DNA from: Candidatus Zixiibacteriota bacterium
GTDB taxonomy: Bacteria > Zixibacteria > MSB-5A5 > GN15 > FEB-12
Length of the DNA stretch: 64,000 nt
Assembly: GCA_034003725.1 (NCBI GenBank)
Contig: JAVEYB010000008.1
Location: 1 to 64,000 of the forward strand
Direction of reading: 5' to 3'
Positions 10,569 to 19,835 of the stretch are shown here, one piece after another. The notes below the pieces were generated by a model. The model ran no database searches and had not been told where the DNA came from. It worked only from the letters and a program-made list of their open reading frames with translations. A program made the translations under genes and the position numbers. The stretch's first letter is position 1, and each line of letters opens with the position of its first letter.

Positions 10569-10744
10569 GGGGGCGCGGCGCACGGGGACGTACGCCACGC
10601 ACGGGACTCGAAGGGGGCGCAGTGCATGGGGACGTACGCCACGCACGGGACTCGAAGGGGGCGCGGCGCACGGGGACGTACGCCACGCACGGGACTCGAC
10701 GGGGGCGCGGCGCACGGGGACGTACGCCACGCACGGGACTCGGT
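10569..10744. repeat. 44-bp tandem repeat, four units
   Basis: Units at 10569, 10613, 10657 and 10701, each 44 bp, with the core GGGGACGTACGCC-ACGCAC. Units 1 and 3 are nearly identical; unit 2 has three to four changes and unit 4 diverges at its end. There is no spacer, so this is not CRISPR. The array fills most of the gap between two convergent genes. Two more units with the same 44-bp offset lie at 34.27 kb. Confidence 0.85.
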
Positions 10745-10755
10745 GGGACCGGTTT

Positions 10756-11742
10756 CTACATCACCGGCACCTGGGTCAGGGCCTCAGGATACGGCTCAAA
10801 AAAGGTCTGCTCTGTCAGATACGGTTTTTCGTATCGCGCTTCCCATGCCCTGAGGACGGCCAGGACGGTCGACAGCGGCACGAGTTCTTCACGGTAAGAC
10901 TCGACCGTATTCAGAAACTGCTGTTTCTCGCGAGCGGTCAGGTCATTTTTGAAATATCCGAAGGCGTGGTGGGCGACATTGATGTTTTGTTTGATGCGGG
11001 CCTGACGCGAGAGCGCCGACTCCAACAGCGCTTCGTATCGGGCGACGATGTCGGCAATAGGCGCAGCTTTGAGCGCAGCGACGAGCTTGCCCATCTCGCG
11101 TAGTTTCGTCTGACTGTATGCCATGAGCAGCAATTTGTTCCGCGAGTGGAAGTCGACCAGTTTTCGCGCGCTCGGTTTTTTCATCGATTCACGAAACAAT
11201 GCCAGCGCGTAGAGCCTGGTCAGCCAGTGGTGGCGGATTTGGATGTCGTTAAGCCGACCTTCGTCCTCGATCGCTTTGCCGCCGAATCGTTTCAGCACCT
11301 CGGCCGCAAACAGCCCGGACTCCTTGTGTGTTACGGTCATCGGGTTGTCCGCGCTGGAGCGGAGTTTGGCGCTCATCACGCCGCACGAGGGGGACTTGCG
11401 TTTGAGAATGAACCCGTCGACCTCCCGCACACCGGACAACCATCGCGACGAGAACTCATTCATGTCGTCGGTGACGTCGCGGCCGGTCGACGGCTGGTAC
11501 AGCGCGATCCGCCGACCCTCCCGTACCAAGTGGATTGCGGGTCGGGGCGTGCCCAGTCCGATCTCGACTTCGGGACACACGGGAAGAAAGGTCACATGCG
11601 GCTGCAGTTTTTGTACGAACTTGTCCGACAGTCGTGCCCCGTTGTAGCGGCAGGCATCAAACTCGAGACACTTGCTGATGATGACAATAGGTTTTGGGAA
11701 ATCGCGCAAACGCCGTCCTCCTGCCGCCGACGCGGACGCCAT
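10756..11742 (-). CDS. DUF523-DUF1722 fusion protein (TudS/YbgA-like)
   Basis: About 328 residues from MASASAAGG; an ATG at 11772 adds ten residues. The N-terminal DUF523 domain is the family of TudS, an iron-sulfur desulfidase acting on 2-thiouracil. The three expected cluster ligands are visible: Cys25 in SKCLEF, Cys56 in PVCPE and Cys120 in SPSCG. The C-terminal half (about 185-310) is DUF1722/YbgA. Such fusions have been linked to thiolated-nucleobase or tRNA 2-thiouridine desulfuration; that function is inferred here. No operon partner. The gene runs leftward into the 44-bp repeat array. Confidence 0.85.
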   Translation of the reverse strand: MASASAAGGRRLRDFPKPIVIISKCLEFDACRYNGARLSDKFVQKLQPHVTFLPVCPEVEIGLGTPRPAIHLVREGRRIALYQPSTGRDVTDDMNEFSSRWLSGVREVDGFILKRKSPSCGVMSAKLRSSADNPMTVTHKESGLFAAEVLKRFGGKAIEDEGRLNDIQIRHHWLTRLYALALFRESMKKPSARKLVDFHSRNKLLLMAYSQTKLREMGKLVAALKAAPIADIVARYEALLESALSRQARIKQNINVAHHAFGYFKNDLTAREKQQFLNTVESYREELVPLSTVLAVLRAWEARYEKPYLTEQTFFEPYPEALTQVPVM

Positions 11743-11810
11743 CAAGGTAGCACGGCGTCGGCGCGCGAACAATAGGAATCGTTTTCAGGCAACCGGCCAT
11801 CCCGTTTTGC

Positions 11811-11839
11811 TTTACAAGCCAGTGGTGATAGGGTATATT
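11811..11839 (+). promoter_or_regulatory. Promoter of the AtuA/carboxylase operon
   Basis: TTTACA, 17 bp, TATATT, ending 61 nt before the GTG start. Confidence 0.65.
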
Positions 11840-11900
11840 CGGGCTTTCCGGTCAGGAAAACGCTGGGTGGAATCGCGCACATTCGGAGTAAGAGGACGGC

Positions 11901-13709
11901 GTGGGAAACAAACGCAAGATTCGCATCGGTAACGCCGGGGGATACTGGGGGGACGACCTATCCGCTCTCAAACGTCAGCTCACGGGGGGGCCGCTCGACT
12001 ACATTACTATGGATTTCCTGGCGGAAATCACCATGTCGATTCTGCAGCGCCAGCAGAAGACGCAGCCCGACCTTGGGTATGCGGTGGATTTTATCGATCA
12101 GCTGGAGGAATGTCTCCCGCTGATTGTCAAAAAGAAGGTCCGTGTTATCTCCAATGCCGGGGGCATCAACCCGATCGGAATGGGACGTCGGATTATCCAG
12201 ATGGCGCGCTCAATGGGTCTGGATATCAAGGTTGGCATCGTCTACGGAGATGATATTGTCAACCAGTTGTACGAGCTGACGGCGGCAGGAGAGAAATTCA
12301 GCAATCTGGAGACGGGCGAGCAGTTTTTGCCGTACCGATCGCGCATTGTGGCGGCGAATATTTATCTCGGCGCGGAGCCGGTTGTCAAGGCACTCGAGGC
12401 GGGTTGTCACATTGTGGTGACCGGCCGCGTAACGGATACGGGGATCACGCTTGCGCCGATGATTCACGAGTTCAACTGGTCGATGGACGACTGGGACAAG
12501 ATGGCGGCCGGTGTGGTGGCGGGGCATATTATCGAGTGCGGCTGCCAGGCATCGGGCGGCAACATCACCGACTGGCAGGATGTGGCGTCGTTCGACAATA
12601 TCGGCTACCCGATCATCGAGATGGAGCATACGGGGGAGTTTGTGGTTACCAAGCACAAGAATACGGGCGGACTGGTCTCAGAGAAGACCGTCAAGGAGCA
12701 GCTCGTGTACGAGATGGGTGACCCGGCGAACTACATTTCTCCCGACGGTATCGCGCGCTTCGACACGATACAGCTCCGGGCCGAGGGGAAAGACCGCGTG
12801 CGTGTATTCGGGATCACGGGGAAGCCGGAGCCGGAGCAGTTGAAAGTTTCGATGGCGTACGAGGACGGGTGGAAAGCCTCGGGCGAAGTGCTTGTTTCCG
12901 GGCCGGACACGTACCGGAAGGCGGAGAAGATCGCCGATATTTTCTGGAAGAAGCTTCGGCACGATTTTGAATCGACCCGCACCGAAATGCTCGGGTCGGG
13001 CACGATCTGGCCGTCGGCGCTGTCGCGTTGCGAGACCAGCGAGATATTGCTGCGCTTCAGCGTGCGCGATCGGGACAAAAACAAGATCAAGGATTTCGGG
13101 AAGGCGTTATCGACGTTGATACTTTCCGGGCCGCCCGGCATGGCGGTGACCGGGCAGGGGCGTCCCAAGCCCAAACAGGTGATCGCGTACTGGCCGGCCC
13201 TGATACATCGCAGCCGGGTCAAGGCGCGCGTGCTGGCGATCGGCACCGACCGTCGCGAGGAGTTTTACGAGATAACGTTTCCGCTTCGCACGCATGCGCC
13301 GGCGCCCGGCGGTACGGTCGAGCAGGCGCGTCAGCGCAGGGCGAAAAAGCCGTCGGGCAAGCCGACGCGGATCCGGCTGCAGGACATCTGCTATGCACGT
13401 TCCGGCGATAAGGGGGATACGTGCAACATAGGGGTGCTGGCGCGCTCGCCGGAGATCTACGATTGGATTGTCGAACACCTCACCACCGATAGAGTGAAGC
13501 GTTTTTTTGCCGGTATCACGCACGGTGCGGTTATCCGGTACGAGCTGGAGAATCTTCACGGGCTGAATTTTCTTTTGGAGGAGACGCTCGGCGGCGGTGG
13601 GACAAAATCGTTGATGATTGACCCGCAGGGGAAGACACTAGCCCAGGCGCTTCTGCAAATGGAGCTGGTGGTTCCTTCGGGGCTGCTCAAGACTATAACG
13701 CGGAAGTAG
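11901..13709 (+). CDS. AtuA-like protein (DUF1446, acyclic terpene utilization family)
   Basis: 602 residues. The N-terminal DUF1446 domain (about 5-455) begins with [13 protein letters not shown] and contains [14 protein letters not shown]-terminal AtuA-like ferredoxin-fold domain (about 485-590) contains [15 protein letters not shown] and EETLGGGGT. AtuA proteins belong to acyclic terpene (citronellol/geraniol) and related branched acyl-CoA pathways; their reaction is not firmly established. The start is a GTG after AGAGGA. It opens an operon with a methylcrotonyl/geranyl-CoA carboxylase-type enzyme and a methylglutaconyl-CoA hydratase-like protein, which matches the family's usual company. 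Confidence 0.88.
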   Translation: MGNKRKIRIGNAGGYWGDDLSALKRQLTGGPLDYITMDFLAEITMSILQRQQKTQPDLGYAVDFIDQLEECLPLIVKKKVRVISNAGGINPIGMGRRIIQMARSMGLDIKVGIVYGDDIVNQLYELTAAGEKFSNLETGEQFLPYRSRIVAANIYLGAEPVVKALEAGCHIVVTGRVTDTGITLAPMIHEFNWSMDDWDKMAAGVVAGHIIECGCQASGGNITDWQDVASFDNIGYPIIEMEHTGEFVVTKHKNTGGLVSEKTVKEQLVYEMGDPANYISPDGIARFDTIQLRAEGKDRVRVFGITGKPEPEQLKVSMAYEDGWKASGEVLVSGPDTYRKAEKIADIFWKKLRHDFESTRTEMLGSGTIWPSALSRCETSEILLRFSVRDRDKNKIKDFGKALSTLILSGPPGMAVTGQGRPKPKQVIAYWPALIHRSRVKARVLAIGTDRREEFYEITFPLRTHAPAPGGTVEQARQRRAKKPSGKPTRIRLQDICYARSGDKGDTCNIGVLARSPEIYDWIVEHLTTDRVKRFFAGITHGAVIRYELENLHGLNFLLEETLGGGGTKSLMIDPQGKTLAQALLQMELVVPSGLLKTITRK

Positions 13710-13714
13710 CAACC

Positions 13715-15322
13715 ATGTATCGGATTGAGAGTAAGGTTGACAAGAACAGCGAGCTGTACAAGGAAAACGACCGATCGAATCGGGAGGCGCATCGCCTGTT
13801 CAAGGAGCGGCTGGAACAGGTGAAACTGGGCGGCCCGGAGCGGGCCCGTCAGCGTCATGTTGAACGCGGCAAGCTTCTGCCCCGCGAGCGTGTGGCCCGC
13901 CTGCTGGATAAGAACACGCCTTTTCTCGAGTTGAGTCCGCTTGCCGCATACGACATGTACGACAACGACGCCCCGGCGGCGGGTATTATCTGCGGAATCG
14001 GGGTCGTGCACGGTCGGGAGGTCATGGTGATCGCGAACGACGCCACGGTCAAGGGTGGCACGTATTATCCCATGACGATTCTGAAGCATTCGCGCGCTCA
14101 GCGGGTTGCGGAGGAGAATCATTTGCCGTGCGTGTATCTTGTCGATTCGGGCGGGATTTTTCTGCCGCTGCAGGAAGGCACGTTCCCCGACAAAGACCAC
14201 TTCGGCCGGATTTTTTACAACGAGGCGCGCATGTCGGCGAAGGGGATCGCGCAGATTTCGGTCGTGCTCGGTTCGTGTACGGCCGGCGGCGCGTATCTTC
14301 CGGCGATGTCCGACGAGTGTGTTATCGTGCGGAAGCAGGGGACGATTTTTATCGGTGGTCCGCCATTGGTGAAGGCGGCGACAGGCGAAGTTGTCACGGC
14401 GGAGGAGCTGGGCGGGGCCGATGTCCACTGCCGCACATCGGGAGTGACCGACCATTATGCGCAGGATGACGCTCACGCCCTGGCGATTACGCGCAATATC
14501 ATTCAGAATCTGAACCGGGGGGCGAGAACCGAAATCCAGCGCGACGCGCCGGAGGACCCGTATTACGATCCGGAGGAGCTGTACGGCGTGGTCTCCAACG
14601 ACCTTCGCAAGCCGTTCGACATCCGTGAGGTGATCGCGCGGATAGTGGATGGATCGCGATTCCACGAGTTCAAGGAACTGTACGGTTCGACCCTGGTGTG
14701 CGGGTTCGCGCGTATAATGGGATACCCGGTGGGTATTCTCGGTAACAACGGCGTGTTGTTTTCGGAGTCATCGCTGAAGGGCGCACACTTTATCGAACTA
14801 TGCACGCAGCGAAAGATTCCGCTACTTTTCCTCCAGAACATTTCCGGTTTCATTGTCGGTCGTCAATACGAGGCGGGAGGGATCGCCCGCGACGGGGCGA
14901 AGCTGGTTCATGCCGTCGCCAATGCCGATGTGCCCAAGTTCACGGTCGTGGTCGGCGGATCGTATGGCGCGGGCAACTATGCCATGTGCGGTCGCGGCTA
15001 TTTTCCACGGCTGATGTGGATGTGGCCCCACGCCAAGATCTGCGTGATGGGCGGCGAGCAGGCGGCCGACGTTCTCGCCACCGTAAAAATCAAGCAGCTC
15101 GAGAGCGAGGGGAAGAAGCTCAGCGAGGGGGAAATCAAGGCCATTCGTCAGCCGATCATCGAGAAATACGAGCACGACTCAAGCGCCTATCATTCCGGCG
15201 CGCGGTTGTGGGATGACGGGATAGTCGGGATGACGGAGACACGAGAGGCGCTTGCGCTGGGGATAGCGATGTCGCTGAACGCACCAATTCCGGACCAGAA
15301 GTACGGCGTTTTCAGAATGTAG
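13715..15322 (+). CDS. Acyl-CoA carboxylase carboxyltransferase (beta) subunit
   Basis: 535 residues, matching methylcrotonyl-CoA carboxylase beta subunits. The N-terminal half holds [11 protein letters not shown] and an acyl-CoA-binding region around [14 protein letters not shown]. The C-terminal half has [20 protein letters not shown] and the oxyanion-forming [11 protein letters not shown]. It transfers CO2 from carboxybiotin to the acyl-CoA. The operon includes separate biotin carboxylase and biotin carrier genes, with an enoyl-CoA hydratase between. 3-Methylcrotonyl-CoA (leucine breakdown) or geranyl-CoA (terpenoid breakdown) are the likely substrates; sequence alone does not decide. Confidence 0.92.
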   Translation: MYRIESKVDKNSELYKENDRSNREAHRLFKERLEQVKLGGPERARQRHVERGKLLPRERVARLLDKNTPFLELSPLAAYDMYDNDAPAAGIICGIGVVHGREVMVIANDATVKGGTYYPMTILKHSRAQRVAEENHLPCVYLVDSGGIFLPLQEGTFPDKDHFGRIFYNEARMSAKGIAQISVVLGSCTAGGAYLPAMSDECVIVRKQGTIFIGGPPLVKAATGEVVTAEELGGADVHCRTSGVTDHYAQDDAHALAITRNIIQNLNRGARTEIQRDAPEDPYYDPEELYGVVSNDLRKPFDIREVIARIVDGSRFHEFKELYGSTLVCGFARIMGYPVGILGNNGVLFSESSLKGAHFIELCTQRKIPLLFLQNISGFIVGRQYEAGGIARDGAKLVHAVANADVPKFTVVVGGSYGAGNYAMCGRGYFPRLMWMWPHAKICVMGGEQAADVLATVKIKQLESEGKKLSEGEIKAIRQPIIEKYEHDSSAYHSGARLWDDGIVGMTETREALALGIAMSLNAPIPDQKYGVFRM

Positions 15323-15331
15323 GTGAGGGTT

Positions 15332-16126
15332 ATGGCGTATACGACGATTAGGTACGACAAGAGTCCGCATATCGCGCGGGTCAGTTTCTGCCGGCCCGAG
15401 ATCCACAACGCGTTCAACGCGACGGTGATCAGCGAGATGTCGGATGTTTTCGAGAAGATCAACGCCGATGATTCCATCCGTGTGGTCCTGTTGACCGGCG
15501 AAGGCAAGTCTTTCTGCGCGGGAGCGGATCTCAACTGGATGAAGGCGGTGGTCGATCAATCGTACGAGCAGAATCTGGCCGAGTCCAGCGGGCTCGCGGA
15601 TTTGTTCTACCAGATGTACACGTGTCCGCGACCGATAGTGGGGCAGATCAACGGCGCAGCAATCGGAGGCGGTACGGGTTTTGTCGCCGTATGCGACATC
15701 GCCATCGCCGCCAATTCCGCCAAATTTTCTTTTTCGGAAGTGAAGATCGGGGTGGTGCCCGCCTGTATCGGGCCGTACGTGATACGGAAGATCGGCGAAG
15801 GCAAGGCCCGCGAGCTTTTCATTACCGGTGAGCGGATGCGGGCCACGCGGGCGCTCGAAGTCGGGTTGGTGAACAAGGTGGTCGACGACGATCGTTTAGA
15901 CGACGAGGTTGACAACCTGGTTGACTCGATCCTGTCGTCGGGGCCCAACGCGATAGCGATGGCCAAGCAGCTGGTCAGCACGGTGCCGATGATGACACCC
16001 GAGCAGTTCAAACCGTATACGGCCGAGATGATAGCACGGTTGAGAATCTCCGAAGAAGGGCAGGAGGGGATGAACGCGTTTCTGAACAAGCGGCGTCCCT
16101 CGTGGACCCTTTCCGAGAAGGAGTGA
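15332..16126 (+). CDS. Enoyl-CoA hydratase, methylglutaconyl-CoA hydratase-like
   Basis: About 264 residues of crotonase fold. SFCAGADLNWMK (oxyanion-hole strand) and NGAAIGGGTGF are the family signatures. The DLNWM motif is typical of methylglutaconyl-CoA hydratases, which convert the carboxylase product 3-methylglutaconyl-CoA to HMG-CoA. I used the ATG behind GGTGAGGG; an in-frame GTG sits nine bases upstream. It lies between the two carboxylase subunit genes, supporting consecutive steps. No HMG-CoA lyase gene is in the window. Confidence 0.88.
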   Translation: MAYTTIRYDKSPHIARVSFCRPEIHNAFNATVISEMSDVFEKINADDSIRVVLLTGEGKSFCAGADLNWMKAVVDQSYEQNLAESSGLADLFYQMYTCPRPIVGQINGAAIGGGTGFVAVCDIAIAANSAKFSFSEVKIGVVPACIGPYVIRKIGEGKARELFITGERMRATRALEVGLVNKVVDDDRLDDEVDNLVDSILSSGPNAIAMAKQLVSTVPMMTPEQFKPYTAEMIARLRISEEGQEGMNAFLNKRRPSWTLSEKE

Positions 16127-16138
16127 CAACGGAAGGAT

Positions 16139-17668
16139 ATGAATACGCTGTTCAAGAAGATACTCGTCGCCAATCGATCCGAGATTGCCGTTCGCGTGAT
16201 GAATGCCTGTCACACGCTGGCGATTCCATGCGTGGCGGTGTACTCCAAGGCGGACGTCGACAGCCGTCATCGCCGGGAGGCCGACGAATCGGTGTTTATC
16301 GGCGAGGCGCCGCCGCGAGAGTCGTATCTCGATATCGAGAAGATTATCAGTGCCGCCAAGGAAAGCGGGTGCGACGCGATCCATCCGGGGTACGGATTCT
16401 TGTCGGAGAATTCGCTTTTCCCGCGCAGGTGCGCGGAGGAGGGACTTGTTTTCATCGGGCCGCCGCCCGATGCCATGTTGCTGATGGGCAACAAGGTGGA
16501 GTCACGCATGCGCATGGCGGATGCGGGTGTGCCGCTGATCCCCGGCATGAAAGGCAGCGGCGCGGACACGGCCGCGTTTGAACGTGCCGCCGACGAGGCC
16601 GGATTCCCGGTGATCATCAAAGCGGCGGCGGGAGGCGGGGGGAAGGGCATGCGGGTCGTACACGAGCGCTCGCAGCTTGCCGATGCGGTTGAGGCTGCGA
16701 AGCGCGAGGCGGCCAATGCGTTCGGCGACGATACCGTGTACCTGGAGAAATACGTCAGTAATCCCCGCCATATCGAGTTTCAGGTGATTGCGGATATGCA
16801 CGGTACCTGCGTGCATGTTTTCGAGCGCGAATGCTCGATCCAGCGTCGGCACCAGAAGATCATCGAGGAAACGCCGTCGGTTGCGCTGACCCCGGAGATT
16901 CGAGCGAAAATGGGCGCCGACGCCGTGAAAGTGGCGAAAGCCGCCGGTTATGTCAACGCGGGCACGGTGGAGTTTCTGTTCGACCAGTCCGGCAATTACT
17001 ACTTCCTCGAAATGAACACCCGGATACAGGTGGAGCACCCGATCACGGAGATGGTAACCGGCACCGATCTCGTCGTGGAGCAGATTCGCATCGCGGCCGG
17101 GCTACCGCTTTCGGACGGCTTCCGAAGTCTCTCCCAGCGAGGGCATGCGATCGAGTGCCGTATCTACGCGGAGGACGGCGAGAACAACTTCATGCCGTCG
17201 ACGGGGAAGATCGTGCATTATACCGAACCGATCGGTCCCGGGGTTCGTGTGGACTCCGGTGTGCAGCCGGGCAGCGAGATCACGATCAACTACGACCCGA
17301 TCATGGCGAAGCTGATCGTCCACGCGCCGACCCGCGATCTGGCGATTCGCAAGATGATCGCGGCACTCAACAACTACAAGATCCTCGGCGTGAAGACGTC
17401 GAAACGATTCATGATCGACTGCCTGTCGCATCCGGAGTTCGCCGCCGGTCGGACGTACACGAACTTCATCGAGACGCACATGGCGGACCGTCCAGACCGT
17501 TCCGGAGAGATTCGCGCGATCGCGGTTGCGGCGGCGTCGGTGGCGGCGGCGAGTCGGACGGCACCTGCCGGGGTCGGAGGCGACGGCATCGCGCCGAGAG
17601 ATACGGTCAGCCCGTGGCAGACGATCGGCAGCTGGCAGATTGGAGATCGCATCCATGAACAGGTATGA
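16139..17668 (+). CDS. Biotin carboxylase subunit of acyl-CoA carboxylase
   Basis: 509 residues: N-terminal biotin carboxylase domain (ILVANRSEIAVRV at the start), ATP-grasp with the glycine-rich loop AAAGGGGKGMR, and the catalytic segment EMNTRIQVEHPITEMVTG. It carboxylates the biotin carried by the next gene's product using bicarbonate and ATP. The usual alpha subunit fuses this to a biotin carrier domain. Here the chain ends in a short Ala-rich tail and the carrier is a separate gene overlapping its 3' end. Confidence 0.93.
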   Translation: MNTLFKKILVANRSEIAVRVMNACHTLAIPCVAVYSKADVDSRHRREADESVFIGEAPPRESYLDIEKIISAAKESGCDAIHPGYGFLSENSLFPRRCAEEGLVFIGPPPDAMLLMGNKVESRMRMADAGVPLIPGMKGSGADTAAFERAADEAGFPVIIKAAAGGGGKGMRVVHERSQLADAVEAAKREAANAFGDDTVYLEKYVSNPRHIEFQVIADMHGTCVHVFERECSIQRRHQKIIEETPSVALTPEIRAKMGADAVKVAKAAGYVNAGTVEFLFDQSGNYYFLEMNTRIQVEHPITEMVTGTDLVVEQIRIAAGLPLSDGFRSLSQRGHAIECRIYAEDGENNFMPSTGKIVHYTEPIGPGVRVDSGVQPGSEITINYDPIMAKLIVHAPTRDLAIRKMIAALNNYKILGVKTSKRFMIDCLSHPEFAAGRTYTNFIETHMADRPDRSGEIRAIAVAAASVAAASRTAPAGVGGDGIAPRDTVSPWQTIGSWQIGDRIHEQV

Positions 17669-18158
17669 GATGCTGTATGACGGCGCCCCGGTGGAGACGA
17701 CGGTGGATCGCGAGGGAGAGAACTTCGTCGTGACGGTCGAGAACCATACGTATCGCTTTCGTCCGCTGAGCCGTGATCTGTATGCCGTTGACGTCGACGG
17801 ACGGCGGGTGGTGGTTGCGGCCGCGTTCGGCAAGGATGCGTGTTTTATCGATATCGAATCACACCTTCTGGAGATCCGGGAAGCGTCCGACGAAGGGTTC
17901 GCCGGTTCGGCCGGCGATCACGCGGCGGTGAAAGACAAGGTATTCGCGCCCATGCCCGGCAAGATCGTCAAGATCATGGCAAACGTCGGCGACGAAGTGA
18001 AAGAGAAGCAGCCCCTGGTGATCGTCGAGGCGATGAAGATGGAGAACCAGGTAAACTGCAGGGCTGCAGGGAGAGTGAAGGCGGTCAACTTCAAGGCCGG
18101 AGACCAGGTCGATACGGAGACGCCGATAATCGAATTGGAGATACCTGAAGGGGTGTAG
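17655..18158 (+). CDS. Biotin carboxyl carrier protein
   Basis: 167 residues. The last 75 form a biotinyl domain with EAMKMEN; Lys128 is the biotinylation site. The first 80 residues are a small beta-rich region resembling the linker found in fused alpha subunits. The ATG at 17655 lies inside the end of the biotin carboxylase frame (14-nt overlap), as if one ancestral alpha-subunit gene had been split. The operon ends here. The biotin importer gene bioY 7 kb downstream fits the cofactor demand. Confidence 0.93.
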   Translation: MNRYEMLYDGAPVETTVDREGENFVVTVENHTYRFRPLSRDLYAVDVDGRRVVVAAAFGKDACFIDIESHLLEIREASDEGFAGSAGDHAAVKDKVFAPMPGKIVKIMANVGDEVKEKQPLVIVEAMKMENQVNCRAAGRVKAVNFKAGDQVDTETPIIELEIPEGV

Positions 18159-18202
18159 GTAGAATCGACCCGAGCCCGGGATGAGCGTGGTCTTGCCGCG
18201 TG

Positions 18203-18787
18203 CTACAATCCGACGCCCAGCATGAACGGGATGTAGGTGTAGTTTTTGACGATTGAGCCAGAGACGTTCACCACGCGCGCTTCGATGAACACGTGAACGT
18301 TCGGTCTGGAGAAGACGACGATACCGGCTCCTGCGGTAAGATAGGGCCCGGTTTCGGTACGTTCGCCAACGGCTCGTACGACGATATCACCCGATGCCGA
18401 CCGTCGCTCCAAATCGTAGGCGGAGCGAGAGACGTGGGTGAATCCGCCGCCCCCGATCAGGTAGAGATGGGGCGCGGACTGCGGCCGAAGGTTCAAGCGA
18501 AGGTGAGCGCCCGCGGATAGAAGCCGGACGTCCGGTTTCGTGGATGCCGTCGCGGCAAAGCCGCCAAGACTACCGACCAGCAGCACATCGAGCTCACGGG
18601 AAGACACCGGGGCGGGCGTCAGTCGCAGTCCCAGTTCGGCGCACGCACCGAAGTCAGCCGTTCCCAGCAATTCGCCCGAGGCGCTTCCGAAGCCGCCGGC
18701 AGCGCGGGCACCTACGATCGGGTGTCGTGAGTGAGCCGAGGCTGCTAGTATCAAAAGTGATATCAATACTGAGATCAGGATCCGCAC
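18203..18787 (-). CDS. Exported beta-barrel-like outer-membrane protein
   Basis: 194 residues: signal peptide (MRILISVLISLLILAASAHS), then alternating Gly- and aromatic-rich strands (AGAHLRLNLRP, LYLIGGGGF, YLTAGAGIVVF) ending FMLGVGL, the pattern of a small outer-membrane barrel. It belongs with the two related genes to its right on the same strand. It is convergent with the carboxylase operon. Possible ligands or partners are unknown. Confidence 0.75.
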   Translation of the reverse strand: MRILISVLISLLILAASAHSRHPIVGARAAGGFGSASGELLGTADFGACAELGLRLTPAPVSSRELDVLLVGSLGGFAATASTKPDVRLLSAGAHLRLNLRPQSAPHLYLIGGGGFTHVSRSAYDLERRSASGDIVVRAVGERTETGPYLTAGAGIVVFSRPNVHVFIEARVVNVSGSIVKNYTYIPFMLGVGL

Positions 18788-18924
18788 ATTGTCGCTCCTC
18801 TGCGCCGGTGGCTTTGTCAGCCTTTGATACGGCGACAGGGTGATACAGGAGTAATATAGAGCGACGGATGTGGATGTGCTAATGTAAAATCCGGAGAGGA
18901 ATGAGCGGGATTTGTTGAGTGGAA

Positions 18925-18961
18925 TAAAAACGGCCGGAACCTCGGGGTTCCGGCCGTTTCT
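18925..18961 (-). terminator. Strong bidirectional terminator
   Basis: 14-bp perfect stem (AAACGGCCGGAACC / GGTTCCGGCCGTTT) with the 4-nt loop TCGG, flanked by A-rich sequence on the left. Read leftward it ends in TTTTTATT. It terminates the barrel gene that ends at 18981. Confidence 0.85.
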
Positions 18962-18980
18962 GATGATCCGCTGAAAGAGA

Positions 18981-19586
18981 TTAGAAGAACTTCAGCCCGA
19001 GTGAGAGCGGGATGAAGGTGGCCGCATCGCCTTCGGTGGCGACGCTGACATAGCGCACCTGAGCGAAGAAGCTCATGGCGGGGCCCATCTTGAAGTCGGC
19101 GCCGGCGCCAACGTTGAAGTAGGCCTTGGTCTGGTCTTCGAGCGAGCTGTTCACAGCGGTCGCGAGGACCAAATCGGTACCGGAGAACTCATCGGTCTTG
19201 ATATTGGCGAATCCACCGCCGCCGAACAGGAACGGCTTAAACGGGGCCGCCGGGACTCCGAACGAGAACCGCGCATCGGCGCCAAACATCAAGATATTCT
19301 GGTTTCCGCCGTCGTCGAGGCCCGGGTACTCAGTGTTGTCCCAGTCGAAGGAAAACGTGTTGTACTCGATCTTTCCGACAAGCTGCATTTTGGGGACGAA
19401 GCTGTAGCCGACACCAGCGAAACCATGGTAGCCAGTTTTGTATGTTTCCTTGAATCCGTCCGGCGACTGCGGCATCGATACCGCCCCGCCGACGTAGAGG
19501 CTGAACGGGGACGACGGCACCTGCGCTGAAACAGCGGCCGCGACCACGAACACCAGGGAAACAGCCAGAAGGAATCTCTTCATCAC
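18981..19586 (-). CDS. Outer-membrane beta-barrel protein
   Basis: 201 residues with a signal peptide ending at SAQ, followed by an OmpA/opacity-like eight-strand pattern: SLYVGGAVSMP, GFAGVGYSF, LFGGGGFANI, YFNVGAGADF and a C-terminal LSLGLKFF. The terminal Phe is the BAM recognition signal of outer-membrane barrels. An AGAGGAGGT ribosome site lies just upstream of the start. It is clearly paralogous to the gene at 19836-20417: both share PFSLY(V/A)GG near the mature start and the LGLKFF end. Confidence 0.85.
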   Translation of the reverse strand: MMKRFLLAVSLVFVVAAAVSAQVPSSPFSLYVGGAVSMPQSPDGFKETYKTGYHGFAGVGYSFVPKMQLVGKIEYNTFSFDWDNTEYPGLDDGGNQNILMFGADARFSFGVPAAPFKPFLFGGGGFANIKTDEFSGTDLVLATAVNSSLEDQTKAYFNVGAGADFKMGPAMSFFAQVRYVSVATEGDAATFIPLSLGLKFF

Positions 19587-19777
19587 AAACCTCCTCTAAT
19601 GGGTGATGATTCCGGTTTCTCCGTAAATCGGTTATCCGGCCGAGAGACTTTAGACAGTCTGGCGGGGGGCGGAGGGCGAAAACGCTAATTCGTTGCGGTT
19701 CAGGGGATTAATAATCGACGTAAAGGTCGGCTGTACGCGCGGATGTGGAATGGGTGGCGTCAGTAAGCGGGGAGAGC

Positions 19778-19807
19778 GCTCTGCCGGCCCGAAGGGCTCG
19801 GCAGAGC
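19778..19807. repeat. Inverted repeat between the two barrel genes
   Basis: GCTCTGCCG / CGGCAGAGC arms with a further GCCC-GAA-GGGC stem inside. It may terminate the barrel gene ending at 19836, but no T-run is present. Confidence 0.45.
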
Positions 19808-19835
19808 ACGGAACGCCTGCAAGTCCGGGGTACGA

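Noticed and set aside
10569-10744. CRISPR array
   Set aside because: Units are contiguous with no unique spacers, and no cas genes are near.
10477-10897. Open frames across the 44-bp array (Arg/Gly/Pro-rich repeats on both strands)
   Set aside because: A period of 44 is not a multiple of three, so frames stay open by composition only and translate to low-complexity peptides.
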